From Spisula solida (lineage: Eukaryota > Mollusca > Bivalvia > Venerida > Mactridae), in NCBI GenBank assembly GCA_947247005.1, contig OX365944.1:25209501-25273500 (forward strand): DNA of 64,000 bases. Direction: 5' to 3'. Of this stretch, positions 25,840 to 37,039 are shown in pieces. A program made the translations under genes and the position numbers. The notes beneath the pieces were generated by a model. That model was not told the DNA's origin and made no database searches. It was given only the letters and a program-made list of their open reading frames with translations. Positions within the stretch are counted from its first letter, which is position 1. Each line of letters opens with the position of its first letter.

Positions 25840-26744
25840 ACTTGTACGTTGTTTACAATGTATAGAACAGAATGACGTATGATAACGGCAGGAGTGGATA
25901 TTTCCCAGTAAACAAGTCATAAATAATATGTTTATTTTCTATAAACAATATTTCATTTTAATTTATAAATCACGTGATGGGATCATAAATTAATTGTTCA
26001 CCACAAGCACTCCTTACTTATATTATATAAATCACTTAAAGCATCATATACCACCTGTAAAATGGTTAATCAATGATTTATAGCTTGCATTAAAGTATTA
26101 CACTTCAAATCTAAAAGGACCTGGGTTCCATAAATCAAACATCCCAAATAGGTAAATATCACGATCATATCGGTGGGCAAGAGGCAAATAAATGTTATCA
26201 ATCAAGGAGGCTAGATGATAAATACGGTGGTTAGTCAGGCTGTTGTAAATGAATTACAATACCAACACGCGGGTGTCCACCAATCAATGTATTATTATTT
26301 TTCTATCCAGAAAATGGTTACTAGTAATTAAGAGTCGAGCATATGGCGTTCTTAGCCGAAAATGACATGACATACCACGTGTATGCCAACACTAGGTGTG
26401 TAGCGTTCCCGAGGAGGAAACTCGAACCACTAGAACACATGGACCCGTAAATTTCATTAAGTAAACAGCGTTTAATAAATTGACATGCCGCAAAACAATT
26501 GGAATTACGCAAAAATCAAAGAATTATTGTATTTGGCCTTAAGAGAAACAATAACATGAATATCAAATTGATGGAGTAAATAATTGCAACACTGAGGTTT
26601 GTTTTTACTGTCGGATAATTGATCGTACGGCTGTTTTGTTTTGTCATGTCATGATGAGGGAGCGAATATAATCACTCATGAGTATACTTTTAGAATGATC
26701 ATACATGTACAAATGTACAATCAAACCTGTATTAAAGACCACGT
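25840..26744. other. Intergenic DNA
   Basis: Unique AT-rich sequence. gaaactcgaaccact near 26418-26432 is a weak B-box-like string. No gene is recognised. Confidence 0.4.
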
Positions 26745-27095
26745 GTTTCATAATGTTTAACCATGTTTCATCATGTTTTACTAAGTTTCATAATATTTAC
26801 CATGTTTCATCATGTTTTACTATGTGTCATAATGTTTAACCATGTTTCATAATGTTTAACCATGTTTCATTATGTTTAACCATGTTTCATAATGTTTCAC
26901 CATGTGTCATTATGTTTTAATATGTTTCATAATGTTCAACCATGTTTCATAATGTTTCACCATGTTTCATAATGTTTAACCATGTTTTATAATGTTTTAC
27001 CATTTTTCATAATGTTTTACCATGTTTGTCCATTCACCATGTTTCATCACGTTTTACCATTTACCATGTTTCATAATGTTATACCGTGTGTTATC
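26745..27095. repeat. 20-bp tandem array (accatgtttcataatgttta), about 17 copies
   Basis: Repeating accatgtttcataatgttta with half-unit similarity (catgttt/aatgttt), so the basic period may be 10 bp. Several single-base slips are present. AT-rich and non-coding. Confidence 0.92.
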
Positions 27096-27429
27096 ATGTT
27101 TTTAAACAAATACCAATATTAGCATCATGAAACCTGTTTGCAAAGACCATCTATTGTCGACTCCATAAGACCAGTTAAAATGAAACTCAATCTGCCAACG
27201 AAAAATATTGTTTGGGTTTCGTATTGATGATGACCTCGATTGACCTGACGTCACACAACATAACCATGTCGTCGTACAATATTAGTTCGTTTATACTGTT
27301 TCATTTCAGGTCGATTGTGAAACAAGTTAGTAGTAAGAACATAAATTAATCCACCCCATGCCTGGTGCTATCCATCTCCTCCCTCTCACTACCGTTTCGA
27401 TGTTTATTTTGTCTTTTGTATGACATGAC
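27096..27429. other. Intergenic DNA
   Basis: Unique sequence between the 20-bp array and the SINE remnants; nothing recognised. Confidence 0.45.
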
Positions 27430-27498
27430 AACGTGGCGAAACCCTAACCTCCCACCCTCAGTGGACGGTCTACCACTAGGCTATCAAGGCTATCGATG
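27430..27498 (-). repeat. tRNA-like SINE head (minus strand)
   Basis: On the minus strand gatagcctagtggtagaccg has a good A-box (27467-27484), and ggttagggtttcgcc further on (27435-27450) is a mutated B-box. No tail family is recognised. Confidence 0.45.
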
Positions 27499-27674
27499 TT
27501 GTGATCATACAAGATACCAGTAGGATATTTTTAGACGAAGAAAGAGTAAATTTTGCCGATATAAATATACGCGCAACCATTTTTAGCTAAAGATTACTAG
27601 GTCACGTGGTCTGGGCGGAACGATCTAGTCGGATGTTCTAGTCGGTGGCGTAATGCCAATTATTATTGCTAACA

Positions 27675-27802
27675 TAGCTTGATTGTCGTCTAATCGGGCG
27701 ACCCGGGTTCAAATCCGGGTGGAGGCACACATATGCCCGCCATTTTCAGCAGAAAACTGACTAGCAAATAAATGCTATGCTTGGCATATGCTTGGCATAT
27801 CA
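27675..27802 (+). mobile_element. SINE copy 2, tRNA-derived, same family as 18.95 kb
   Basis: acccgggttcaaatccgggt (27701-27720) is a complete T-arm with a perfect B-box, followed by ggaggca, the 3' acceptor strand. The downstream body, ctgactagcaaataaatgct then atgcttggcat, matches the body at 19016-19045. The tRNA head upstream is decayed (no clear A-box). The terminal cttggcatatg is duplicated. Confidence 0.75.
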
Positions 27803-28399
27803 TGTAGGCCTACCCTATTTTTAAATTGAGAGAAGCTGTCCATACTATTTTATACAACGTCACAAAAGTTCATAGGAGAGAAAAGTACCCGTACAATGGT
27901 TCATGTGACAAGTACATACACATAAATAACGACTACGATAAACGTAGCATGTGTAATATTCTAAATGTTACCCAATATCAAAGGCTCTTTACAAAAGGGT
28001 TAATATGTAGGATAATGATCAAATTGCTAATTAATTAGCAATATTTAGTATATGATTAGTATTATGTACTCTTATAAGTACGATAATTATCCCTTTCCAT
28101 GTGTGAGCAGGATAATTTATGCAATATTTTAATTAACATAACTTTATACTTTTTCTCTACGGTTCGAAGTAATTATCATGTAGTACATTACATTATTACA
28201 CAACACTCATATAAACGTAAGAAGTTTGTTCTTTTTCTGGAAATTAGAATGAGTTTCTATGATTTGTTATGATTATGTCTCCGTGCACACTCTTTCAGAG
28301 TAGATGCAAATGTTAGTTTATAGGTCCATTATTTGCATCTATTTTCAGTATTGGAGTTATATACTGAAATTACATGTTATTATTACATGTTTTTGTGAT
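27803..28399. other. AT-rich intergenic DNA
   Basis: The 70-codon open frame at 27826-28038 begins at a non-ATG codon and has no features. Nothing else is recognised. Confidence 0.45.
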
Positions 28400-28640
28400 T
28401 CACGGAAATGTTCGCCCTATTCCGTCACTCACGGAAACATTCGGCTTATTCCGACATTCATGAAAACAGTGAGTTTTTCCTATGCTTACAAAGTCGACCC
28501 TTCATTCGGTCTATTTCGACACTCACGGGAAAAACGAGACTTTCTGACGGATGCAACCATCCACACTTCATTCGGCCTATTCCGACACTTACGGGAAAAT
28601 ACGAGACTTTCTGACGGATGCAACCCTCGACACTTCACGA
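28400..28640. repeat. 66-bp degenerate tandem repeat, 3-4 copies
   Basis: ttcggcctattccgacactt with acgagactttctgacggatgcaacc recurs. The two best copies start at 28505 and 28571, 66 bases apart; left copies are shortened and diverged. The 120- and 68-codon frames here are repeat translations. Confidence 0.8.
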
Positions 28641-30184
28641 TCAACACGTCACAACATTTCGTTTGAATACAGAAAGCTTATAAATAGTACTCGTATTCGA
28701 AACTTGTCATATATTGACTCTGTGTCATGTTGGATGGTACATCAAGGTTTTAAACTAAAAGTAATAAATTGCAGAACACAGAACAACACTGTCAATAACT
28801 TCAAAATATCGCCATTGAAATAACGATTTATTGCAATGATAAATAAGAACTAATAGCTGTATACATTAACATCAAAGGCCATGGACGGAAATATGCATTA
28901 TGAGTACTTTAAACGAACTAGCAAAAGATTAAAGACATTAATTTTGATGAAGACAAAACGAACTTGTTTTTTAGTTCGTAGAAGTCTCTTCAATTAGCTA
29001 TGACAAATGTGTCAAACCCTTGAAATAGTATTAAATAATATATGATCAAACATTTAAATAATTTATCATACACTTGTTATCGTAAACACCTTAGTACATA
29101 CGTGTAACAGTGCCTATCAGTCAATCTGGCTTTTACATAATGTTACCCCATTTATTTTACGATTTTTGCCGCAACTAGACATCAAAGCTTGCTTAATGTA
29201 TTGGTTATTTGTGTATATGTCATTAAATACACATTTTATGCAAATGTGTTTCGCACTTCATCATTTATTCCCATTTGCGTAAATTATGTGTCTGTATCGT
29301 CATTATAATTATATCACGTTCCTCTAATGATCAAGTTTTACACCAAAGTAGTGAAACATTTAATTAGCATTAGTTACGTATACATGTTACATCACTAGCT
29401 TTATTATAATGTGAAATAAATGTTCGTATGTGAGCCAAATATCACGAAAAAGCTTTCTAGTAACGTCTCCAATTTATTCAAAGGCAAAATAAACCCAGTT
29501 TTGTTTCATTTCGTTTCGTGTTATCAAAATGCAGTAGCATGACTTTTAATAATGTTAAAATGAAAACTAGGTGTGAATTTTTAATTTTTGGAAGATTATT
29601 AAAAATGTATTTAAAATAATTGCCATCCTAAGCAGTCACGAAGGTCTCGAACTACGCTATACAACAACACACAGCCATGCATCAACAATAAATAGTTCAG
29701 TTTAAAATGTTATTATTTTAGTTATCTTGTTCGTCTTTTTATAATTTTTAAAAAGAGCCCTTTGTTGTTTACATCGCTGTTTTTCTTGTATATAAAATGC
29801 TCTCCGTCACACAATATATCTTTAATCTTTAAATAATTATATTCCGAGATAAAAAAAGTTCACATTATCAAATCCTGATTCGCAAGCGTAGGTACACATA
29901 TTATATCACTGAGTAAAATATTCCCTAAAGGCGTACTCCATCAAGTTGAGTCACAAACTGTCAATGGAGTGATGCTTATCAAATTGGAAAAACGGTTCCG
30001 TAATTCAAATTACGACAATACCCAAAGGAATACGGTTGTCATCAAGTTACTGGACTCCCATGGGAGCAATGGTACATCTCGATAACCGAGAAAACATGCT
30101 GCTTGCTTTTAAAACTGATAAATTCTAAGCACTAAATGTGTCAGATAATGTAATACACGTACTTTACTATTTCAAATGATGTTA
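28641..30184. other. AT-rich intergenic DNA
   Basis: No gene is recognised. A less AT-biased unique patch lies at 29930-30080 (around ggcgtactccatcaagttg and acggttccgtaattc) and could be regulatory. The rest is plain AT-rich DNA. Confidence 0.4.
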
Positions 30185-30320
30185 TGTTTTGTCATTGTGG
30201 TGTATATATACTTGTAGCATGTGCTTTTTCTTTTTTGTGGGTTCGTTCTGTGCTTTTCATGCTCTACCGTTCCTGTTGAGTGCAGCCATCCCTATTTGAT
30301 TTGTTATTATCTTTTTGAAA
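30185..30320 (+). repeat. Interspersed repeat copy without the MITE (likely empty-site relative of 59.3-59.7 kb)
   Basis: gggttcgttctgtgctttt...ccgttcctgttgagtgcag...ttgttattatctttttg aligns with both flanks of the MITE at 59352-59590 as one continuous block. Divergence is substantial, so the alignment is moderate. Confidence 0.45.
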
Positions 30321-30849
30321 GTCAATGGAATCACGAGAAATAATGCCATACGGTGATATTGCATGCCAACAAGCAATGTAAATATATAAAAAATGAACCG
30401 TTTAAGTTTACTTTAAACAACAGAATGATTTTGGTTTTCATGGTTTAATATAGAAATAATTCCGTAATACGTACATTTATTCCAAAGAACCTTAGTTAAT
30501 AAGTGTAAGTCATATATGGTCATATCCATATCATGAAGTCTTGAATATAATGTCTGTCATAAGAAGCCGATGGTGTTGTTCGTTGAATACATGCAATATG
30601 TTACTGGTTGGAATTTTAGACTTATAACGCATACTGTTTATTACTGTTGTTTATTTAATGGCGTTGTTGCATCCTATAATTGATAAATCAATAAGTTGTT
30701 ATTTTCTAATCAAAATAGATACATACATGCATGCACTGTATCAATAATGGAACTTCATTTCTTCCGTTGGTTGCTGGATATTCCTGCTTTTAACTCAGTA
30801 ATAAAACTTCAATAGGTCTTCTAATAAAACATCATTTATGTGCGAAACA

Positions 30850-31044
30850 TCATACGGTTGCCATGGCAACACCTTTCTAATTTAAAATAATTGATGTTGT
30901 CGTTTTATGTATGCTGTAGACATCTGTGATCCATACATCAGCGTTATCTCCCGATCACGTGATTGATGGTTCGGTATAAATCCCCACCATCATCGTTATC
31001 GTCCATCACCATCGTAACGATAAATCAGATGCAAATCTTTTGGG
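30850..31044. promoter_or_regulatory. Candidate enhancer: perfect RFX X-box, palindromic E-box and POU octamer
   Basis: gttgccatggcaac (30857-30870) is a perfect 14-base X-box palindrome, the consensus for RFX factors. atcacgtgat (30954-30963) is a palindromic E-box, and atgcaaat (31029-31036) is a consensus POU octamer. Three high-quality sites within 180 bases of unique sequence in a gene desert suggest a regulatory element. Function and target gene are inferred; the nearest recognised gene is about 32 kb to the right. Confidence 0.4.
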
Positions 31045-32205
31045 TCTTGCAGCATATTGTGGCAGTAATAGAACACTGTATATAAATGAACTCATACATC
31101 TTTTAAAACTCACTTATAACTAGGAGTTGTATTTAGAATGACAACCATTATCAACATTATGAAGAAATGCGATTTTAATACAGATAAGCACCGTTGGCAT
31201 AATCATGGCGTATACGCGTAGGTCGGCTGTTAGCTGTTTGTCGTTAGCTTAATAGGAGTTATTTAACAATATTCAACACTATTCAACTCAGTGCATTTCA
31301 TATTTTACATAGTTCTGCAAGGTACATGATTGTCAACAACGATTTAACATGATTTAATATGATTTTTTGAATTACCTCCCTTTAAAAACATCAAATATTT
31401 CCAATTATACAATATGGTTAGTTAGACCTTCGGTAAAACGTATATAAAGGGGACATGACCGAAAGCCTAAAACTTGTACAGAGGCCTTCTCTTAGTGTGT
31501 CTTTGAAAATTGTGGAATTAATCTATGAGAAAACTGTTCCCCGCTCAGCTCACACAACATCAAGAATTTCAACGGCAATACCAAGGATGGAAGCACACAG
31601 CTAACAGAAACGAAACAGCCTTGTATTAAACAGCATTCGTATCAAAGACAGCCGTGTTATTGCAGGATTCTTGTTTTTAACGAGCAGCCAGGAGTACTGA
31701 ATTGGTTTATCTTAGCTCATTTGTATCTGTCAGTGAAGTTTAATCTATCCTTTCATCAACAGTGGAAAAAGCCGGGAGCCATCATCGACTTGTCACATGT
31801 ATTTCGCCAGTTTGTGTGCAAACTCGTTTAAAATACCTTTGAAATATAATTACTTTTCCTGTGCAAGCATGGAGGCGGGTTCGGTCTTATTTACGTTAAA
31901 ACTAAGCTGAAATATACGTTTGTTGGGAAATCAGCGCGCTGGTGGAGGCAAGTCGGAACATTCTGCGAGTACTGCATAATGGATCTTACAGATGTTGTTG
32001 TTGATAGGTGCACGGCTCATTTCCCTCCAACAGGTCATTTGTCAAACGGACCAATCCTAGTGTTTCAATTAATTCGTTGTCTTGGGTAAAATCATATTAC
32101 ATCATACGTTTATACAATCAAAGCCTTGTCAGTATATAAAGTTTTGAAAAAAAAGTTTATGTGCGCACAGCAAGTTTAATACAACGGTTACTTGTCATTA
32201 CACTC
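31045..32205. other. Intergenic DNA, nothing recognised
   Basis: Unique, moderately AT-rich sequence with no long open frames, repeat structure or element ends that I can see. Confidence 0.5.
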
Positions 32206-32235
32206 TCCCCCCTCTCTCTCTCTCTCCCTCTCTTT
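32206..32235. repeat. CT-rich microsatellite
   Basis: cccccctctctctctctctc followed by ccctctcttt, a simple repeat just before the truncated LINE. Confidence 0.9.
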
Positions 32236-32252
32236 GTGTGCACAGATTATAG

Positions 32253-32727
32253 TTTATTAAACGTTACTTTAAAAACCAAGGCACCACTCATAGAGATATA
32301 ACACATGCGAAGATACACACTAGTTATGGTCAAAATACCTTTTCCTATATATCAATGAAATTATGGAACAGCAAACCTCTTTCTGTTAGTAATTTAAATT
32401 CTTTATCAGCTTTTAAACATAAATACAAGAAATATCTGATGTCAAAAAATTAGTCAACATGTTCATTTTACTATTATAATCATTCTATTTTAATTACTGT
32501 TGAGGTGGTGTGCCTGTCTATTATATCATGTAATAAGTGCTAGTGCATGTATGAATGTCTGTTTATATGTATGAATGATTTATTTGAATGTATTTGAATG
32601 TATTTCGTTATTTCAGATAGAGGACCACATTGTAAAAAAGATAATCATTTTGAATAATTTGTATGATCTTAATGTGTCATCTTCTTTAAATAAAGCTATT
32701 ATAATTATTATTATTATTATTATTATG
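32253..32727 (+). mobile_element. 5'-truncated non-LTR retrotransposon (CR1/L2/jockey-type LINE), 3' end
   Basis: The frame 32253-32453 ends in a typical LINE reverse-transcriptase C-terminus: GTTHRDITH, then SYGQNTFSYISMKLWNS and FKHKYKKYL, stopping at tag 32451-32453. The pattern (R/T)-x-YGxxxFSYxxxKLWNSLP followed by FKxxLKxYL is familiar from these elements. A 3' UTR of about 240 bases follows, with aataaag and an (ATT)n tail at 32697-32727. All upstream domains are missing, as expected from 5' truncation on insertion. The precise clade is not determinable from this tail. Confidence 0.8.
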
Positions 32728-34919
32728 CTTTGCATCAGACACGCAATTGAACCAGCAATGCTTCTGGAACTGAGGCACTTTCTTTATCATGAAAAAAACC
32801 TTAAAACATACGGGTCTCCCGGTAGCGTGGATAAATAAAAGCAAACAAACCTAAACAAATTGTCTCGCTGTAATATAAGCCATGTCATTCTAAAACCATA
32901 TCAAAAGCAAATTTAATAGCCTCTGTTCTCTTTATTTTCATCTGACTAAAAGCAGATTTGCTCTTGAATAATTTGTTGGAGTTTTACGCGAACCAGTCAA
33001 ACGGCGTTCATTTCTAAAACAAAAGGAAACACTGAGCCACCTTAACTTCTAGTGTACACCCCGTTAACAGCTTTCAATCATTTGACAAAGTGCATTAGCG
33101 AAACGAGGCATTAGTTTACAACCGAAGCGCGGTGGAAACTGAAAGTTTTGATGGATGGACAAACCAACAGGGATAACTAATTTTTCATTTTGTATTCAAA
33201 CACAAATAAATCTTCCTTTGATATTGGTCTCACGAGGAAGGTTCTTCTAAAGCCAGAACTATGAAATTACCATTTTCCTTTGGCGTGTGTGATTTGCAAG
33301 ATGTCGCCAATGACAGACGTTAAGTCATAAATCTCCGCCTCAAATAGTTTTAATTGATTCTATAGTAATAATTCATCCCCAGAAAGCATTACAAGCTTTT
33401 GTGCCACTATAAAGATCGGCTTACATATGCATGTTAGATGGTTTATGAGTTGATTTTAAACTGTTCACAAATGATTTACATGGTTGTCTTGAAATAGTTC
33501 AAGTTCTTGGAAGTGAAAAGGCATTGCGCCGGGAAAGCAGAGACGCTTGTCTCATTGTGTAATTAATTGCCAAGTGATGAGAGAACGGGTCGCGAAAAAC
33601 TGTTAAAATGTTTGAAATAATGACGGAAAACGTCGTCCCTGTTCGTGAACGAGCCACGTGACCGGGTCACGTGATCAAACAGTTTCTTTATTTTGTTCAA
33701 TAACTGCTTCTTTGGACAATGAATGGTCGCGAACAATGAGGACGTCCGTCAAATCAATCGGGTATGTTTGGTCCATCAAATGTACGGGTAGGAACAGGAA
33801 ACCCATACATTATAATCAGCGTTGTCACATGACAAGGGGTCGGATAAAAACCCACAAGACAGTAAATCATTCACTACGATATGTTTGTCTCTCTATTCAG
33901 CCATTGTATTGGCATCGAACTAAAGTGTTTTCCGGATCCAGGGTATCCTCGTTTGTTTGTTTGCGTTTGACTAAAAAAACAATTGTCAGTGAGTGGTCGT
34001 TTGGTTATTGTCGGCCAGATTGGCCAATGACCTCCGACCCACCAACTTTGCGCAAGTATTTTGTACCTTAACGAGCAGAAGAAAAATACTTTGAAGGAAT
34101 AAAGATACAGTAGTGTAATAGAAGGAGTCTGGGTGCGATACCCTAGCACTTTACATGTAGACTAACGTTGCATCAAAGACTCCAACATCCATACACCAGA
34201 CACGTTAAAGAACCAGGAATGTTTCTGGAACTGGTGCATCTTCTGCGTCTCTATCCAACATGACTCACCAACCTCTTCTTCAAATGAAAGCAAAAACACA
34301 TTAACCTGTTTGATCATTTATAGTTTAATTGATATTGTCACAGAACACTACCGTACGCGTATACCTTACCTAACGATGACGTCTGGTTGATATTGGTTAC
34401 GGTTAATCCAAGTATAAATAATATTTAAATGGGTCTAGTGAAATAAAGGATCACATTCGATTGAAATAAGTGATCACGTTCGCATAGCTGTGGAAATAGA
34501 TCTAGTACAATAGGGAATAGGGACTTTACTAGTTACAACTGAACATATGCCTGCCGGTATCGTGTTGATACCATGCATACTGAGCACATTTAACAAAATA
34601 TGGAACTATAGCATACGTTTCCGTGGCAACCAGGACAACATTTAAGTCGTTTACTACTCAATTGCTCTGTTACCTTTGCAAAGGGGAGGGTATAATTTGC
34701 TTGAAAGTAGTATCAACTCATCTTGTAAAGCAAACGCCATAAGGTTTATTTCATTATAATAGTGTCTGTACTTTATTTTTATGTCATTGAATATGACTGT
34801 TATTTCAAACGTCTCCACATGTCAGACATTGTCTCCATATGTGGAGTAACCCGTCCAATCCACAGTCCAGCGCTGTAACAACTTCCGGTTTACCGTGTGA
34901 GTTTCGGAACTATCTGACA
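32728..34919. other. Intergenic DNA with an X-box-like site
   Basis: gtttccgtggcaac at 34617-34630 fits the RFX X-box pattern (two half-sites separated by two bases). The segment 33500-33660 is comparatively G+C-rich and unique. The 137-codon frame at 33658-34071 begins at a non-ATG codon, overlaps an open frame on the other strand and has no recognisable domain, so I do not call it a gene. A short stretch near 34195-34215 (gacacgttaaagaaccag) may be a repeat remnant. Confidence 0.35.
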
Positions 34920-35290
34920 AAGATCTTGAAGTTTGTAGAATTATATCTTTGCGTACTAAGTGCCTATGATCTTGAAGTTCGTAGAATTATATATTTTGGT
35001 ACCAATCAGGTGCATATGATCTTTAAGTTTTTAGAATTATATCTTTTGGTACCAGGTGTCTATGATCTTGAAGTTTGTAGAATTATATATTTTGGTACCA
35101 GGTGCCTATGATCTTGAAGTTTGTAGAATTATATATATTGGTACCAGGTGCCTATGATCTTGAAGTTTGTAGAATTATATCTTTTGGTACCAGGTGACTA
35201 TGATCTTGAAGTTTGTAGAATTATATCTTTTGGTACCAGGTGCCTATGATCTTGAAGTTTGTAGAATTATAAATTGGTACCGGTTGCCTA
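34920..35290. repeat. 46-bp tandem array, about 8 copies
   Basis: The unit is tatgatcttgaagtttgtag, then aattatatcttttggtaccaggtgcc. Unit starts at 35061, 35107, 35153 and 35199 give a period of exactly 46. Left copies are more diverged. The 90-codon frame over the left half is repeat translation. Confidence 0.93.
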
Positions 35291-37039
35291 TGGGTTACAT
35301 GTTCTGAAGGTTGTGGTTAGTTTAGTTTCCATTAGTTTGTAGGACTACCTATAGTGGGATTCGAACTCATAGTAAACGGCGCCATCACCTAGCAATGCGC
35401 AGTACTAAAGCAATACGCATCTATCTCCATTCTGATCACCTCGGTCTTTATGCATTACAATAGATAATATATTTACCGGAGACAAACGGAAACGACCGAA
35501 CGTTCACGATTGGTCTATCAAGTATGGTGCCCCGGCAGCGACACTGATTGCTTTATATACATAACGTCTCTTATATTGGTCCATACAGTGAAGTATTCGA
35601 AAGTGTTATAAAGCATTGTAGTCTCTATCATACTATACAATACACGGTTCTTAAAGAATGTGGTCCATATTTCACTTGTTCCAAATTATCGATTTTAGAA
35701 TGAAAAGACATTTAAAATCTGAATGATTTGAAATTAAATTTGAATCTGTTCACCCTTCGTGGAGCCTGCTAGTGTAAAGAATAAAAAAACAACCGAATTG
35801 ACGCTTCATTCCACACAAATATTACTTCAGAAGCCATTTCATAAAATTCCAGTCAATGTGTCTACAATTTTACCAAACCCGTAACTCCCGTGGGCCTCAG
35901 AAGCAATTTATATGCATTCAGACTGCATAAAACAGATTCCGCTTGTATCCAAGTACTATAAAACATATAATGGCAAGCAGGGAAGCCGCGGCCTGTCAGA
36001 GCGATTTAATTCCATGTTTGATAGAAAACAGACCTCACAGGCACTTGGTAGTTTATGTTTTTGTCCAAAGTTAGTTGTTTGATCTCGGAAGCGATATCTT
36101 CGTGTTGAATTTACTTGAGCGGATTTTGGTGAAATCAACGATTGATGTTGTTTTTCCAGTAAATGCAGACCGAAGTTCGTTTGTTGATGTAACATTTGAC
36201 TAATAATCCAGACCCGCGTGCCAGGAAGGACTGCGTAATAAAATATGGGATTTTGTTTTGTTATGTTTCCCCGGGAAATAAATCGTTTCAGTCGCTGTTG
36301 AGATAAAAAGTACCTACAGAACTACAATACTGCCCTGCTCTTTATTTAAGAAATCGATTCAGACAAGAATAGCTACTGATTACTTAACCGGTTTAGAAGC
36401 CGTTCATAATAGTGTTTGCGCTTGTGTTTGCTAATTTAGGTCCGTGGAGATAATTATATAAAGTAGTCATTTACGTTTCAAATTTAATAGCAAAATCCTG
36501 ACAGCATTATAATAGAAAAGTGTTCGACCAGTTAAGGTAGTTAGCACAAAAAGTGTCATTATCGCGAAAACTTGTGACATTGGTGGCAGCGTTTGACGCC
36601 TGTAGCTGTTATATGTCTGGGCGGTTAATACCTCTGGGTAACACGCCTACGGACAATGAGAGGACAATCGTCACTATATCCGGTCATAATTTGGTGTTAA
36701 ATTAACACATAGGGTCAGATTGGCGCGAAAAGCTCGATTAATCGTTGGTAATGGCTTTCATCAAACGCGCAAACTAAATGTATTCGTCTTCATGTTTCTC
36801 ACAGTTCCGATAACACAGAGCGATAGTGTATCAGTCATGCTGAAATCATGGCATAGAATGACAAAATATATCCATTCGCTTTATAATAGTAAGAGTAACT
36901 AGAACTTTCTACTAGTTAATCAAAACCTTTGCAATGATCAGGAACGTTGCCAGCTAAATGGAATCACGATCTTGTTCTAATTTCTTTTTTTTAAAAATAG
37001 TTGTCATTACGCGCATTTCTTACAATATTCTGTAACAAG
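35291..37039. other. Intergenic DNA with a possible tRNA-like remnant
   Basis: On the minus strand gagttcgaatccc (about 35354-35366) matches a pol III B-box, suggesting a decayed tRNA-derived repeat at 35340-35415. The rest is unique AT-rich sequence. The open frames at 35956-36195 (-) and 36720-36902 (+) show no features. Confidence 0.4.

Noticed and set aside
33658..34071. 137-codon plus-strand open frame
   Set aside because: Non-ATG start, no domain, and a 91-codon frame is open on the opposite strand over half of it.
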